A DNA stretch of 34,015 bases from CAZSHX01 sp964606895 (GTDB lineage Bacteria; Bacteroidota; Ignavibacteria; Kapaibacteriales; UBA2268): assembly GCA_964606895.1 (NCBI GenBank), contig CAZSHX010000052.1, positions 1 through 34,015 on the forward strand. The letters are read 5' to 3'. The position numbers and the translations under genes are program-made. The notes below the pieces were generated by a model. It saw nothing but the letters and a program-made list of their open reading frames with translations, had not been told where the DNA came from and made no database searches. Within the stretch, counting starts at the first letter, position 1. Every line of letters begins with the position of its first letter. Positions 1-8,550 of the stretch are shown here, piece after piece.

Positions 1-28
1 TAAAAATACGTAGATGAAGTTGGGAATT

Positions 29-274
29 CCTCCCGGCAGGAGTTCCCTCCTGCCGACCTCTTCGATTTTTCTGTGATTTGCATTCTTTTCAAGTTCTTTA
101 AGATGCCAGGAGAAAACTCCTGACATGTGATAAAATGATACTGCCAATTGCATTTCCAATTTAACATTTATTTCCAAACAAAGCAAGTGATATTTGACAG
201 TTGAAGAAAAATACCAAAAACTAAGTAGAGAAATTGGGATTTGAGAATTGGGAATTGTGAATGGAAGAGAAGAA
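29..274. repeat. Dispersed noncoding repeat, copy 1 (inverted relative to 32518-32765)
   Basis: The reverse complement of this stretch aligns almost without gaps over its whole length with 32518-32765; most positions match by eye. Shared blocks include TATCACTTGCTTTGTTTGG and AACTTGAAAAGAATGCAAAT. The copy carries a perfect 9-bp hairpin at 34-55 (CGGCAGGAG, loop TTCC, CTCCTGCCG) and a second hairpin at 105-124 (CAGGAG, loop AAAA, CTCCTG). An alternative stem, 22-31 with 38-47, would compete with the first hairpin. No reading frame of note crosses it. Its nature (MITE-like element, structured RNA or intergenic repeat) is not known to me. Confidence 0.85.
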
Positions 275-411
275 GCCGAAAGTTAAAAGTTGAAATAAGA
301 AAAAAATAAAATCATCCCAAGATTAAGAAAATATTTTACCATATTAATATAGCAATAAATAATCGTTATTTTCGTTTATTATTTTTGAACTCGTTCATTG
401 AAATATAAGAA

Positions 412-430
412 CCCTCCCTGAAAGAGAGGG
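412..430. repeat. CCCTC/GAGGG hairpin repeat, copy 1
   Basis: The 19-base unit CCCTCCCTGAAAGAGAGGG forms a short hairpin. A close relative of the same length lies at 33913-33931 (CCCTCCCCGAAGGAGAGGG). Both lie in gene-free DNA near a window end. The type is reminiscent of short GC-rich intergenic repeats in many Bacteroidota genomes; that comparison is from memory. Confidence 0.5.
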
Positions 431-436
431 CGGAAG

Positions 437-520
437 AATTTCATCTTTGCATCTTTTTGCATTCAAAGATGCAATGGCAAAAATTAAGTTATTTTAAATA
501 ATATCAGTGAGTTAGATGGA
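437..520. repeat. 84-bp direct repeat, copy A, with TTGCATC/GATGCAA hairpin
   Basis: Matches 780-863 at 76 of 84 positions by hand count, with no gap. It contains a perfect 10-bp hairpin: TTGCATCTTT at 447-456 and AAAGATGCAA at 465-474, loop of 8. After the hairpin come a less conserved stretch and then the well conserved AATAATATCAGTG.GTTAGATGGA. No coding frame is evident. Confidence 0.8.
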
Positions 521-575
521 CATAGCATCGTATTTTAAAAATATTTTTTTATAATGCAATGCAAATTGGAAGATG

Positions 576-758
576 AAAAATCCGATTTCGTGGAGCGAAT
601 AAACATTGGTAACAGCGAACCACCCCGACGGATTTTTATCTCTTAGACACTATATAGTAGAACGAACATTTGTCGTCGTTTTTCATATTTAACCTCTACG
701 AGGTTAAGAAATCTTTGGGGTTCTATGTGTTACAAATATTGATTCCCTAAAGGGAATC
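576..758. other. Cluster of unrelated short palindromes in gene-free DNA
   Basis: Three perfect inverted repeats follow each other: AAAAATCCG at 576-584 with CGGATTTTT at 629-637; AACCTC/GAGGTT at 691-705 (loop TAC); GATTCCC/GGGAATC at 741-758 (loop TAAA). None is followed by a clear T run that would make it a terminator, and no gene ends beside them. Together with the flanking 84-bp repeats they make most of 400-900 palindromic. Confidence 0.55.
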
Positions 759-779
759 AGAAGAATGAAAAACAACCCA

Positions 780-863
780 AATTTCATCTTTGCATCATTT
801 TGCATTCAAAGATGCAATGGATTAAATTTCGTTATTTGAAATAATATCAGTGGGTTAGATGGA
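780..863. repeat. 84-bp direct repeat, copy B, with TTGCATC/GATGCAA hairpin
   Basis: Second copy of the element at 437-520, same orientation. Its hairpin arms are TTGCATC at 790-796 and GATGCAA at 811-817; the inner pairs differ from copy A. The mismatches cluster in the region between the hairpin and the AATAATATCAGTG tail, so the hairpin and tail appear to be the conserved parts. Confidence 0.8.
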
Positions 864-868
864 AATAT

Positions 869-899
869 TTGCATCTTTCCAAAAAAGAAAAAGATGCAA
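869..899. repeat. TTGCATCTTT/AAAGATGCAA hairpin, third member
   Basis: The 10-base arms (869-878 and 890-899) are identical to those of the hairpin at 447-474, but the loop is an unrelated purine-rich 11-mer. The arms therefore recur while the loop does not. It lies 6 bases after the end of repeat copy B. Confidence 0.65.
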
Positions 900-927
900 T
901 TGCAAAAATGACAGAATTAATTAAAGA

Positions 928-961
928 AAACCTCATCCGATGAATTCACCGGATGAGGTTT
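928..961 (-). terminator. Rho-independent terminator after ilvE
   Basis: A perfect 12-bp stem (AAACCTCATCCG at 928-939, CGGATGAGGTTT at 950-961, loop of 10) lies 9 bases past the ilvE stop codon. On the minus strand the stem is followed by a T-rich run (TTCTTTAATTAATT). It should end the minus-strand transcription unit. Confidence 0.85.
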
Positions 962-970
962 GATTGGAAA

Positions 971-2044
971 TTATAAGTCTATGTGAAGGTTCCAGTTGTA
1001 TTTGTCTTCAATTTCGCCGTACTGGATGCCGGTGATTGTATCGTAAAGCTTTTGGGCTAAAGGTCCTATTTCCTGATTGTTGATATTTATGACAGCACCA
1101 TTGAAAGCAAGCTGACCGACAGGTGAAATCACTGCGGCTGTTCCGGTTCCGAAACATTCTTTGAGAGTACCTTTCTGGTGTGCTTCAAAAACTTCGTTTA
1201 CTTTAAGCTGTCTTTCGGAAACCTGAACACCCCATTCGCTGGCAAGTGTCAATACAGTATCGCGGGTGACACCGGCAAGGATTGTCCCTTGGTCAAGCGG
1301 AGGAGTGATGAGTTCGTCGCCGATAACAAACATGATGTTCATAGCACCGACTTCATCAATAAATTCGTGTGTAATGCCATCAAGCCAGAGCACCTGAGAA
1401 TAGCCGGCTTCCTTTGCCTTTTTGCCCGCAAGAAGGGATGCGGCATAGTTGGCGGCTGTTTTAGCGGTACCGAGACCACCTTTTACTGCACGAACATATT
1501 CATGGGCAATCATAATTTTAACGGGATTCAATCCTTCAGCATAATATGAGGCTACAGGTGAAGTCATAACAATCAGCATATAATTGTCAGATGGCTGAAC
1601 TCCAAGGAAATTCCCCGAGCCAAAAACTACAGGTCTGATATAAAGGGAGTGTCCCCTTTTTGTTGGGATAAAGTCCTTATCGAGAACAACAAGCTGTTTG
1701 ATTGCAGAAATCAGCGATTCGACATCATATTCAGGTATGCAAACCCTTGATGCTGAATGATTTAGCCGTTTGGCGTTCATATCGGGACGAAAAATATTGA
1801 AGCCGCCTTTTACATCGCGGAAGGCTTTCAAGCCTTCAAAAATGGTTTGACCATAGTGCAAAGTGCAAAGTCCCGGTTCCATGGGAAGAGGACCGTAAGG
1901 CATAATAACGCCTTCGTCCCATGCACCATGGGTGAAATTTGTTAAAAACATGTGGTCTGAGAAAAACTTTCCGAAGCCAAGATTATCGAAATCAATAGAA
2001 TTAAATCTTGACAAAGCGGTCTTGATAACTTTAAAATCTTTCAT
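971..2044 (-). CDS. ilvE: Branched-chain amino acid aminotransferase
   Basis: Fold-type IV PLP enzyme that interconverts leucine, isoleucine and valine with their 2-oxo acids, using 2-oxoglutarate/glutamate; cytoplasmic. The family signatures are visible: YGQTIFEGLKAFR near residues 64-76, GGLGTAKTAANYA with the likely PLP lysine at K195, QVLWLDG at 217-223 and DEVGAMN at 230-236. The length (357 aa) is normal for the group of BCATs that includes the mammalian enzymes. The ATG is preceded by AAGGAG at good spacing. It is last in the minus-strand block, 88 bases after the M49-like gene, and followed by a strong terminator, so it may be the end of the operon or have its own promoter in that gap. 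No T-box or leader peptide was seen. Confidence 0.95.
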   Translation of the reverse strand: MKDFKVIKTALSRFNSIDFDNLGFGKFFSDHMFLTNFTHGAWDEGVIMPYGPLPMEPGLCTLHYGQTIFEGLKAFRDVKGGFNIFRPDMNAKRLNHSASRVCIPEYDVESLISAIKQLVVLDKDFIPTKRGHSLYIRPVVFGSGNFLGVQPSDNYMLIVMTSPVASYYAEGLNPVKIMIAHEYVRAVKGGLGTAKTAANYAASLLAGKKAKEAGYSQVLWLDGITHEFIDEVGAMNIMFVIGDELITPPLDQGTILAGVTRDTVLTLASEWGVQVSERQLKVNEVFEAHQKGTLKECFGTGTAAVISPVGQLAFNGAVININNQEIGPLAQKLYDTITGIQYGEIEDKYNWNLHIDL

Positions 2045-2132
2045 AGTTTCTCCTTGAAAATTTGTTTACTTTCTGACCCATAAGGGTTCAAATTGGATAA
2101 CGTTGTTTATATTAAATTATTTAGAGCATTTT

Positions 2133-3800
2133 TTAATATTCGTATGTTGTGTCGAGGTCTCTCGGAATATCTTTGAGACTTTCTATAACTGCACTGATTT
2201 CGTTGGTCATTTTACCGTATTTTTCAAGGAACTTAACTCCTTGATTGTAATCGCCTTCGGCTTCAATTGTCAGAACAATTTTAGCAAGCTCGCCGACTTT
2301 TTCGAAAAATATTTTTTTGTCAATTGAAAACTTGCCGTCTTTATTTTTCAGGATAGCTCCCTTTTCTCTGAGGAAATTCAGCTGAACAAGATTAGACTGC
2401 CCGTGAGCTTCGGCACCGAATCTGATTGAACGGTAAAGACCAGCAAGATAGGTTGCCATTGCTTTCTGCATGTATTCGGGAGTGATTAACTTCATATCAA
2501 GCAGATACTTATGGTTGAACATACCCAAAATATCGGCTTTGGTTTCCTCCAAAGCTGAATATTTTTCTTTCAATGCTCTGCGGACATCGAGTTTATCATT
2601 TCCGAAAACGTAGCTTCTGCCAAGTGTATGGGAAACTTCGTGAAGAGTAACAAAGCTCGTAAATGCTTTTTTGTCAACATGCTGAACTAAAGCAGGGTCG
2701 AGTATTTTCTTTGCAATTGGTACTACAATTTGGTCAAACTTTGCTTCCATCATATTTTTGTACATTGATTTTTTGCCGCCCTTGAGTTCGTGAACTTTCG
2801 GGTCGTTCGGAAGAGATGCGGCAATTGTTTTAACAGCTTTTTGGCAGTCTCCGCCAAAATAAGCAACATTTACGATTTGCAGGACGTTACCTTTGCCCGC
2901 TGTTTCTCTGATGTATTTTTTATCGTAAGGAAGAGTGTGTTCGAAGTTATCAATATTCTGCTCGTATAGTTCAAGCTCTTTGGTGGCTTCAAAATCTTTA
3001 ATCATTACAACACATTCGTAAGCCGTTTTGTAATTGAAAAGTTCGTCTTCATAATTTTCGATGGGACCGATAACGACATCAATATTGTTGTCCTTCAAAT
3101 CCATCCAAGCCATATCGCTATCGAAATAATCATCGGTTCTTAAGGCTTTTGCCCTGAGTGTCAAATAATTTTTCAAGGAAGGATTATCGCAGAAACTTGC
3201 GGCTTCTTCGAGTTTCGCGGCGATTTGCTCAACTTCAGGATAATACTGATGGAATGGAATAGCTTTGAGTTTACTGCCGTCACGAACCACGACGGTATAT
3301 TGACTTTCGAGTTCGGTCTTTTGTTCTGGATGAGCTTTGATATAATTTTCAAACTCTGCCTTAGTCATATCCTGCGGATAATAGTTTGCAACCTCAGGTT
3401 TTTTCTGAGGACCAACGCCGGCAAATCTTTCACTGCCGTAGATTCTGTCGTAAGGACTGAATTGAATATTGACATACCTTAAAAGTGTTTTTGCTTCTTC
3501 GGTATTCAATTTTTGTAAAGAATCACGGATTGGAATAGCATCAGGGGATGTTTGTTTCCAATAAAGAGCATTGGCTAACTTTCCGGCTTCAGCCAGAATT
3601 CTGACAACTTTCTTGTCGTTTTCCGAAAGATGTGAAACATCTGCTTTAATCAAAGTCGGAGCAAATTGTTTCAGTCTTTCCGATATTGGTGGATTTTCCT
3701 GTTTCATCGTTTCACCTTGCTTAATGTCTGATTTTTGACCGCAGGAAGCAATCAAAATGAGAAAACTAAATAGCGTAGCAATTTTTAATAAGCTTTTCAT
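2133..3800 (-). CDS. M49-like (dipeptidyl-peptidase III family) zinc metallopeptidase, lipoprotein
   Basis: The 555-residue product has a lipoprotein signal (hydrophobic residues 7-19, lipobox LIASC, cysteine 20). It carries a zinc site: HEVSH at about 387-391 in TLHEVSHTLG, and EETKAD at about 418-423, which supplies the third ligand. The surrounding pattern (HExxHTLG, then YSALEETKAD) is that of the M49-related domain also found in plant Nudix-DPPIII fusions; classical DPP III has HExxGH, one residue longer. Membrane-anchored, probably periplasmic peptidase activity is inferred from this. The TTG at 3815 would add five residues; I prefer the ATG at 3800, which has TAGG upstream and starts directly with the signal peptide. 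It lies 71 bases after the DUF374 gene, on the same strand. Confidence 0.8.
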   Translation of the reverse strand: MKSLLKIATLFSFLILIASCGQKSDIKQGETMKQENPPISERLKQFAPTLIKADVSHLSENDKKVVRILAEAGKLANALYWKQTSPDAIPIRDSLQKLNTEEAKTLLRYVNIQFSPYDRIYGSERFAGVGPQKKPEVANYYPQDMTKAEFENYIKAHPEQKTELESQYTVVVRDGSKLKAIPFHQYYPEVEQIAAKLEEAASFCDNPSLKNYLTLRAKALRTDDYFDSDMAWMDLKDNNIDVVIGPIENYEDELFNYKTAYECVVMIKDFEATKELELYEQNIDNFEHTLPYDKKYIRETAGKGNVLQIVNVAYFGGDCQKAVKTIAASLPNDPKVHELKGGKKSMYKNMMEAKFDQIVVPIAKKILDPALVQHVDKKAFTSFVTLHEVSHTLGRSYVFGNDKLDVRRALKEKYSALEETKADILGMFNHKYLLDMKLITPEYMQKAMATYLAGLYRSIRFGAEAHGQSNLVQLNFLREKGAILKNKDGKFSIDKKIFFEKVGELAKIVLTIEAEGDYNQGVKFLEKYGKMTNEISAVIESLKDIPRDLDTTYEY

Positions 3801-3871
3801 ACATAAACCTATCAATTTGAAAAAAAATAAAAGACAAATTACTATGAAGTTTTTGGGTAATCAAGAAAATT

Positions 3872-4471
3872 TTACAAAATCGCATACATTTTATTCATTT
3901 TTTTTTCAGTTTCTTGAATAATTGCCGTAACTTCATTTCTATCAAGGCTTTCCGGAATAACAATTTTTTCCGAAAAAGTCAGTATAATCTTAGTAAAAGG
4001 TAGGGGAAATGAAAATTTATCCCAGCTCTTTTTAAAATTAAATGCTGAGGAAATTTTGACAGAGCATATATAAACCGGAACTCCGGTTCTCTGACTCACA
4101 ACCAAAGCACCTGCTTTAAGTTTGTAAACAGGTCCCCTTGCACCATCGGGTGTTATTAATAAATAATTGTTCTTTGAAATCGAAATCATATCCTCAATCA
4201 CCTTTTTGCCCCCGGAAGATGATGAACCGCGAATTAATCTGAATCCAATTTTTTCAAGATAGCAGGATAAAATCTCTCCGTCCTTGCTTTGACTTACAAC
4301 TCCGTAAGGTTGGAATTTTGAAAATATCTTCCATACCGGAAGCATGAACCCATGCCAAAATATTATTATTGACGGTTTTTCGGGGAATGTTCCTTTTACT
4401 TTCATTCTCCAGCTTCTGCTGATGATTGTAAGGAGAAAGATGAATATTTTCTGTGATATTGAAAGTTCCAT
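3872..4471 (-). CDS. DUF374 / lysophospholipid acyltransferase-like protein
   Basis: A 199-residue protein with the DUF374 pattern: FWHGFMLP (H40), SQSKDGE (about 61-66), RGSSSSGG (81-88) and TPDGARGP (107-114). These correspond to the acyltransferase-like motifs of the LPLAT superfamily. An N-terminal hydrophobic segment (about 8-20) suggests membrane association. Its start codon overlaps the lpxB stop by one base (TAATG), so it is translationally coupled to lpxB. The family is commonly found near lipid A or Kdo genes; a role in lipid A or lipid modification is inferred from this context, and the substrate is unknown. Confidence 0.8.
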   Translation of the reverse strand: MELSISQKIFIFLLTIISRSWRMKVKGTFPEKPSIIIFWHGFMLPVWKIFSKFQPYGVVSQSKDGEILSCYLEKIGFRLIRGSSSSGGKKVIEDMISISKNNYLLITPDGARGPVYKLKAGALVVSQRTGVPVYICSVKISSAFNFKKSWDKFSFPLPFTKIILTFSEKIVIPESLDRNEVTAIIQETEKKMNKMYAIL

Positions 4472-5577
4472 TAATTAATACCATTAATGATTATTCTTGC
4501 AGCTCGTTCGGATGCACCACTACTGCCGAGCAATTCCTTTATTGAGATAAATTCCTGTTGCATTTTGTTATACTTTTCGGGTGAATCCAATATAGACTTA
4601 ACTTCAAAAACAATTTTCTCAGCAGTTGCATCATTTTGAATGAGTTCTTTGACAATAGGTTTACCGGCAATAATGTTCACCAAAGAAACGTAAGGAAGAT
4701 TAATGAGTCTTTTGCTAACCAGATAGGAAAGAACGGAAGTTTTATAAAACATAACAAAGGGTAAGCCGCACAGAGCCGCTTCAAGATTTGAAGTACCGGT
4801 TTTAATAATCCCAACCGCAGAGTTATTCATTAAAGTCCGTGAGTCAGTTGCAAATTCCACATCGGGGTATTTCATTTTAAGATTAAAAATCAAATCCTCA
4901 TCAAGATTTGACGACCAACCAAGTGTAATCGAGAAGTCAGGAATATTCGTTTCCAGAGATTCAATCAAATCTTCAACCAGCGGTAAATGTCTGATGATTT
5001 CCTGTTTTCTGCTTCCTGAAAAAATTGCGATAATCTTATTTCTTTCTTGAAATTGCAAAAAGCCTGAATTGAATAAAGGTTCATCAAGCAGTGGATGACC
5101 GACGTATTCAGTCGGAATATCAAGATTCCCGAAAAATTCTTTTTCGAAAGGAAAGACAACGAGAAGTTTATCAACTATTTTTCTGAGCTTTGCACCACGA
5201 TTCTTGCCCCATGCCCAAAGTTGAGGAGCAATATACCAGAATACAGGGATATTGTTGGATTTTGCAAAAGCTGAAAGTTTCATGTTAAACCCCGGGTAAT
5301 CAACCGGGATGTAACAATCTACTTTTCTTTCCTTCATCTCTTCTTTGCATCTTTTGAGTACTTCAAGAAAGAAAGAATATCGTTTTGCGACTTCCCAGAA
5401 TCCGGCAACCGAAAGTAGTTTCAAAGGGAAAAGAGACTTCAAGCCTTCCTTTTCCATGCACTCACCGCCAATTCCGTAGAATTCAGAACCGGGAGCAAAG
5501 GCTTTAATCCTGTTCATCAATTTTGCGGCATGGATATCTCCCGAAGGTTCGCCGGCAACTATAAAATATTTTTTCAA
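4471..5577 (-). CDS. lpxB: Lipid-A-disaccharide synthase
   Basis: GT19 glycosyltransferase that joins UDP-2,3-diacylglucosamine and lipid X to form the lipid A disaccharide at the inner membrane. Family motifs are clear: GEPSGD (9-14), GIGGECM, DYPGFN (93-98), APQLWAWG (117-124), FSGSRKQE (186-193) and TGTSNLEAAL (260-269). The length of 368 is usual. The start is TTG at 5577, supported because GEPSGD sits at its normal distance from the N-terminus. This TTG overlaps the TGA stop of the upstream hybrid kinase (TTGA), and no good ribosome site precedes it, so translation probably depends on coupling to the kinase gene. No other lpx gene is in the window. Confidence 0.93.
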   Translation of the reverse strand: MKKYFIVAGEPSGDIHAAKLMNRIKAFAPGSEFYGIGGECMEKEGLKSLFPLKLLSVAGFWEVAKRYSFFLEVLKRCKEEMKERKVDCYIPVDYPGFNMKLSAFAKSNNIPVFWYIAPQLWAWGKNRGAKLRKIVDKLLVVFPFEKEFFGNLDIPTEYVGHPLLDEPLFNSGFLQFQERNKIIAIFSGSRKQEIIRHLPLVEDLIESLETNIPDFSITLGWSSNLDEDLIFNLKMKYPDVEFATDSRTLMNNSAVGIIKTGTSNLEAALCGLPFVMFYKTSVLSYLVSKRLINLPYVSLVNIIAGKPIVKELIQNDATAEKIVFEVKSILDSPEKYNKMQQEFISIKELLGSSGASERAARIIINGIN

Positions 5578-8495
5578 TTGTTACTTTCTAATTCCGAAAT
5601 TCTAAATATTAAATCGTCGAAGGAAAGAAGTGTACGTTTTATACCGTTTACATCAAATGCCGTAGTATAGGCAGATAGTTTTTCGATGAAATTCTGCATC
5701 TCATCATAATTATATTTTTTGAGTAATCTTTCCATATCTTTAATTAATTCGTCAATATCGTCAATAACTATTCCGTCCAAAAATCTGTCAACTTTATCGG
5801 TTTTAATTTTTTTCAAAATTATTAAAAAATCTTCAAAATTTTCTATTAAATCAATGGGAATTCTGCTTACGTAACTTTCGTAATCTTCCCTTTCAATTTT
5901 AGACGGGATTTTTTTTCCAATCCTATAGGGCAGAAATCTTTTAAGTTCATTTACTAATTCGTCATAATTCACAGGTTTAGTAATATAACCATCAAAGATA
6001 TCATTTTTTTCAGAATCTTTGCCGAGCATGGCAGATGCAGTAAAAGCAAGAATCGGACAAACGGCTAGATTTTCTCTTTTTATCTTTTCAGTGAGATCTT
6101 TACCATTAATTATAGGAATACGGATATCCATAAGAATTAAACCGGGTTTGGATTCTTTTAAAATTCGCAGGGTTTCATCAGAATTTGAAGCTTCCAAAAT
6201 ATTAATATTTGAATTTTTCAAATATTCCTTGATGAGTTCGCGGTTATAATCTACATCATCAACAACTAACAATGATGTTGGTTCAAAGAATATCTCAAGA
6301 AGTTCATTATTGGTTGCTTCAATGTTTTTTTCAGGACGATTTATTACCTCAACTCCAAAGAATTTCAGAGTAAATATTGAACCTTTATTAAGTTCGCTTT
6401 TGACTGAAATTTCACCATTCATTTTCTTAATTAACTTTTTGGTAATTGTCAGTCCTAAACCCGTTCCACCATAATCTTTTGTTGTCTGCCAACTTTGCTG
6501 ATAAAATGCATCAAAGATTATTGATTTGTTTTCCGGGGAAATGCCAATTCCGGTGTCCTCAACATCAATTATTAAATTTATTTTATTAAGGTCGAGCATC
6601 TCATAACTAATCTTGATTTTAACAAATCCCGAATGAGTGAATTTAATTGCATTTCCGGCTAAATTGAGTAAAATCTGGCGGAATCTGATTTCGTCAAGCA
6701 TAAGATTTCCGGGGAAATTTTCGACGCAAGTAATTATGAAATCAATTTTCTTTTCTTCGAGTTTTGGAGTGAAAATATATTTAATTTCAGAAAGTAATTT
6801 TTCTATATCAACACTTTTAAAATGCAATTCAAGTTTATCGGCTTCAATTTTCGAAAGATCGAGAATATCATTGATTAGAGCCAGTAAAGTATTGCCACTA
6901 CTGATAATAGTTCTAAGATGCTTTTTGTTTTGAGAATCTTCGATTCTCTTCAGTAGCAACTCACTAAAACCAAGGATGGCATTCATAGGAGTTCTTATTT
7001 CGTGCGACATATTAGCAAGAAATTCGCTTTTTGCATGATTAGCTTTCTCGGCATTTTCTTTTGCCTTAATGAGTTGAGTTTCAGTTGATTTCAACTCGAT
7101 ATTATTTTTCTTTTTAATATTGTAAAGATAATAAATAACAAAAGCAAGAATAGTTATTATTAAAAGTCCAATGGCTAATAAAGTAGCTAAAAAAGATAAA
7201 GATGATTTTTCTGAGTTTGATACTTCTTCCCTTTTTTCACTATAGTATTTCATTTCAATCCTGCCTATTTCACGGGATTTTTGTAAATCATTTAATGTAT
7301 CTTTCAGGTCAGAATAAAGTGTATAGTAGCGATAAGCTGATTTATAGTCTTTTTCTTTGTCAAAGACTAATGATAAGTTATTATAAGCAAACAACAGCCA
7401 ATTCCGGCTATTAATTTCTTTGGCAACAACTATAACTTTTGAAAAATATTCCTTGGCTTTTTTATATTCTTTTAAAGAAAAATATAGCTCTCCGTTATAT
7501 AAACCTCCTGTAATAATATCTTCTTTATCCCCATTGGAATTAGCCATATCATTCGCTTTTGAGTAGTATTCCAATGCTTCATCGGTTCTTCCGGCAACAA
7601 ATAAAGCCTTTCCGATATTAATGTAGATGGAATGGATTCTATTCTTTTTCCCTATTTCAGAATAAATACCGGCGGCTTCAAAATAGTCTTTTAATCCTAA
7701 ATCAGTTTTTCCTTCGGTTGTAGCTATTATCGCAAGATTGGTAAGACACCCTGCTTTTTGACTTTTGTCATTTAATTTTTCAGCTAAATCTATAGCTTTT
7801 TGAAAATAAATTTTAGCTTTATGAAAATCTTTAACCCACAAATTAACAACGCCGATATCATTATTCACCTGCATCATCGCATGAAGGTCATTGATGCTTT
7901 CACAAATTTTCAGTCCTTTATAAAGGTAATCAAATGCCAATGGATATGCACCCAAATCAATATATATATTATAGATGTTTCTAATGGTTTCAAGTTCTTT
8001 TTTGAATTCTTCTAAGTGATTGTACTGTTTTTCAGCCGTTTTAAAATACTTTAGAGCCATATCGGTATTTGAAAGTTTCAGGTAGTTCAATCCGATAATA
8101 TTTTTGATATTTGCTTCAAGATGCAGATTTTTATCAGTTTTAGCTATCTGCAAAGCCATATTAATTTTGTCGTTAAATTCAATATATTGGTTTTTTGTAA
8201 GATAATAGAATCCAAGATTTATTAGCGAGTGTGTCAATCCTTCAGTGTCATTTATCTTTACGGAGATTTTGTATGCTTCCTGAGAGTAGAAGAGTAATGA
8301 ATCAGGTTTGATACCGATGCTTGAAGATGCTGATTCATTCAACCTTTTTATGATATGCTGTTCATTGCTTAATGAAATTTGATTAATACTTCGATGGTCA
8401 GCTTTTTCGGAAATATAAGGAATCACTACTGATAATAATATAGAAACTATTATCAGGGACACCAATATCATAATATTCCGAGATTTTTTAACCAT
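5574..8495 (-). CDS. TPR-containing hybrid sensor histidine kinase
   Basis: The 973-residue protein has an N-terminal membrane segment (about 9-27), a long helical region of TPR-like repeats (about 60-410), a second membrane segment (about 433-457) and a short coiled linker. The kinase core follows: HisKA with H498 in NMSHEIRTP, N615 in NLAGNAIKF, DTGIGIS at 647 and GGTGLGL at 676-682. The receiver domain has acidic pair D746/D747, phospho-acceptor D790, T819 and K840. A helical tail (about 870-973) contains no histidine. From the two membrane segments the TPR part is predicted periplasmic, a place for protein partners. It is a paralogue of the next kinase from H-box to C-terminus. It lies 55 bases after that gene and overlaps lpxB. 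No separate DNA-binding response regulator is nearby. Confidence 0.93.
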   Translation of the reverse strand: MVKKSRNIMILVSLIIVSILLSVVIPYISEKADHRSINQISLSNEQHIIKRLNESASSSIGIKPDSLLFYSQEAYKISVKINDTEGLTHSLINLGFYYLTKNQYIEFNDKINMALQIAKTDKNLHLEANIKNIIGLNYLKLSNTDMALKYFKTAEKQYNHLEEFKKELETIRNIYNIYIDLGAYPLAFDYLYKGLKICESINDLHAMMQVNNDIGVVNLWVKDFHKAKIYFQKAIDLAEKLNDKSQKAGCLTNLAIIATTEGKTDLGLKDYFEAAGIYSEIGKKNRIHSIYINIGKALFVAGRTDEALEYYSKANDMANSNGDKEDIITGGLYNGELYFSLKEYKKAKEYFSKVIVVAKEINSRNWLLFAYNNLSLVFDKEKDYKSAYRYYTLYSDLKDTLNDLQKSREIGRIEMKYYSEKREEVSNSEKSSLSFLATLLAIGLLIITILAFVIYYLYNIKKKNNIELKSTETQLIKAKENAEKANHAKSEFLANMSHEIRTPMNAILGFSELLLKRIEDSQNKKHLRTIISSGNTLLALINDILDLSKIEADKLELHFKSVDIEKLLSEIKYIFTPKLEEKKIDFIITCVENFPGNLMLDEIRFRQILLNLAGNAIKFTHSGFVKIKISYEMLDLNKINLIIDVEDTGIGISPENKSIIFDAFYQQSWQTTKDYGGTGLGLTITKKLIKKMNGEISVKSELNKGSIFTLKFFGVEVINRPEKNIEATNNELLEIFFEPTSLLVVDDVDYNRELIKEYLKNSNINILEASNSDETLRILKESKPGLILMDIRIPIINGKDLTEKIKRENLAVCPILAFTASAMLGKDSEKNDIFDGYITKPVNYDELVNELKRFLPYRIGKKIPSKIEREDYESYVSRIPIDLIENFEDFLIILKKIKTDKVDRFLDGIVIDDIDELIKDMERLLKKYNYDEMQNFIEKLSAYTTAFDVNGIKRTLLSFDDLIFRISELESNN

Positions 8496-8550
8496 ATTTA
8501 CAATTACTTTTTCGTTAAATCTGTAAACTCCCTATCAAGAATAAGCTTCT

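Noticed and set aside
437..899. Possible CRISPR-like array from repeated GATGCAA units
   Set aside because: Only two long repeat copies plus one hairpin, with irregular spacing and no cas genes; better explained as dispersed palindromic repeats.
1178..1549. 123-codon plus-strand ORF inside ilvE
   Set aside because: Antisense shadow of a well conserved enzyme; no family pattern and no ribosome site.
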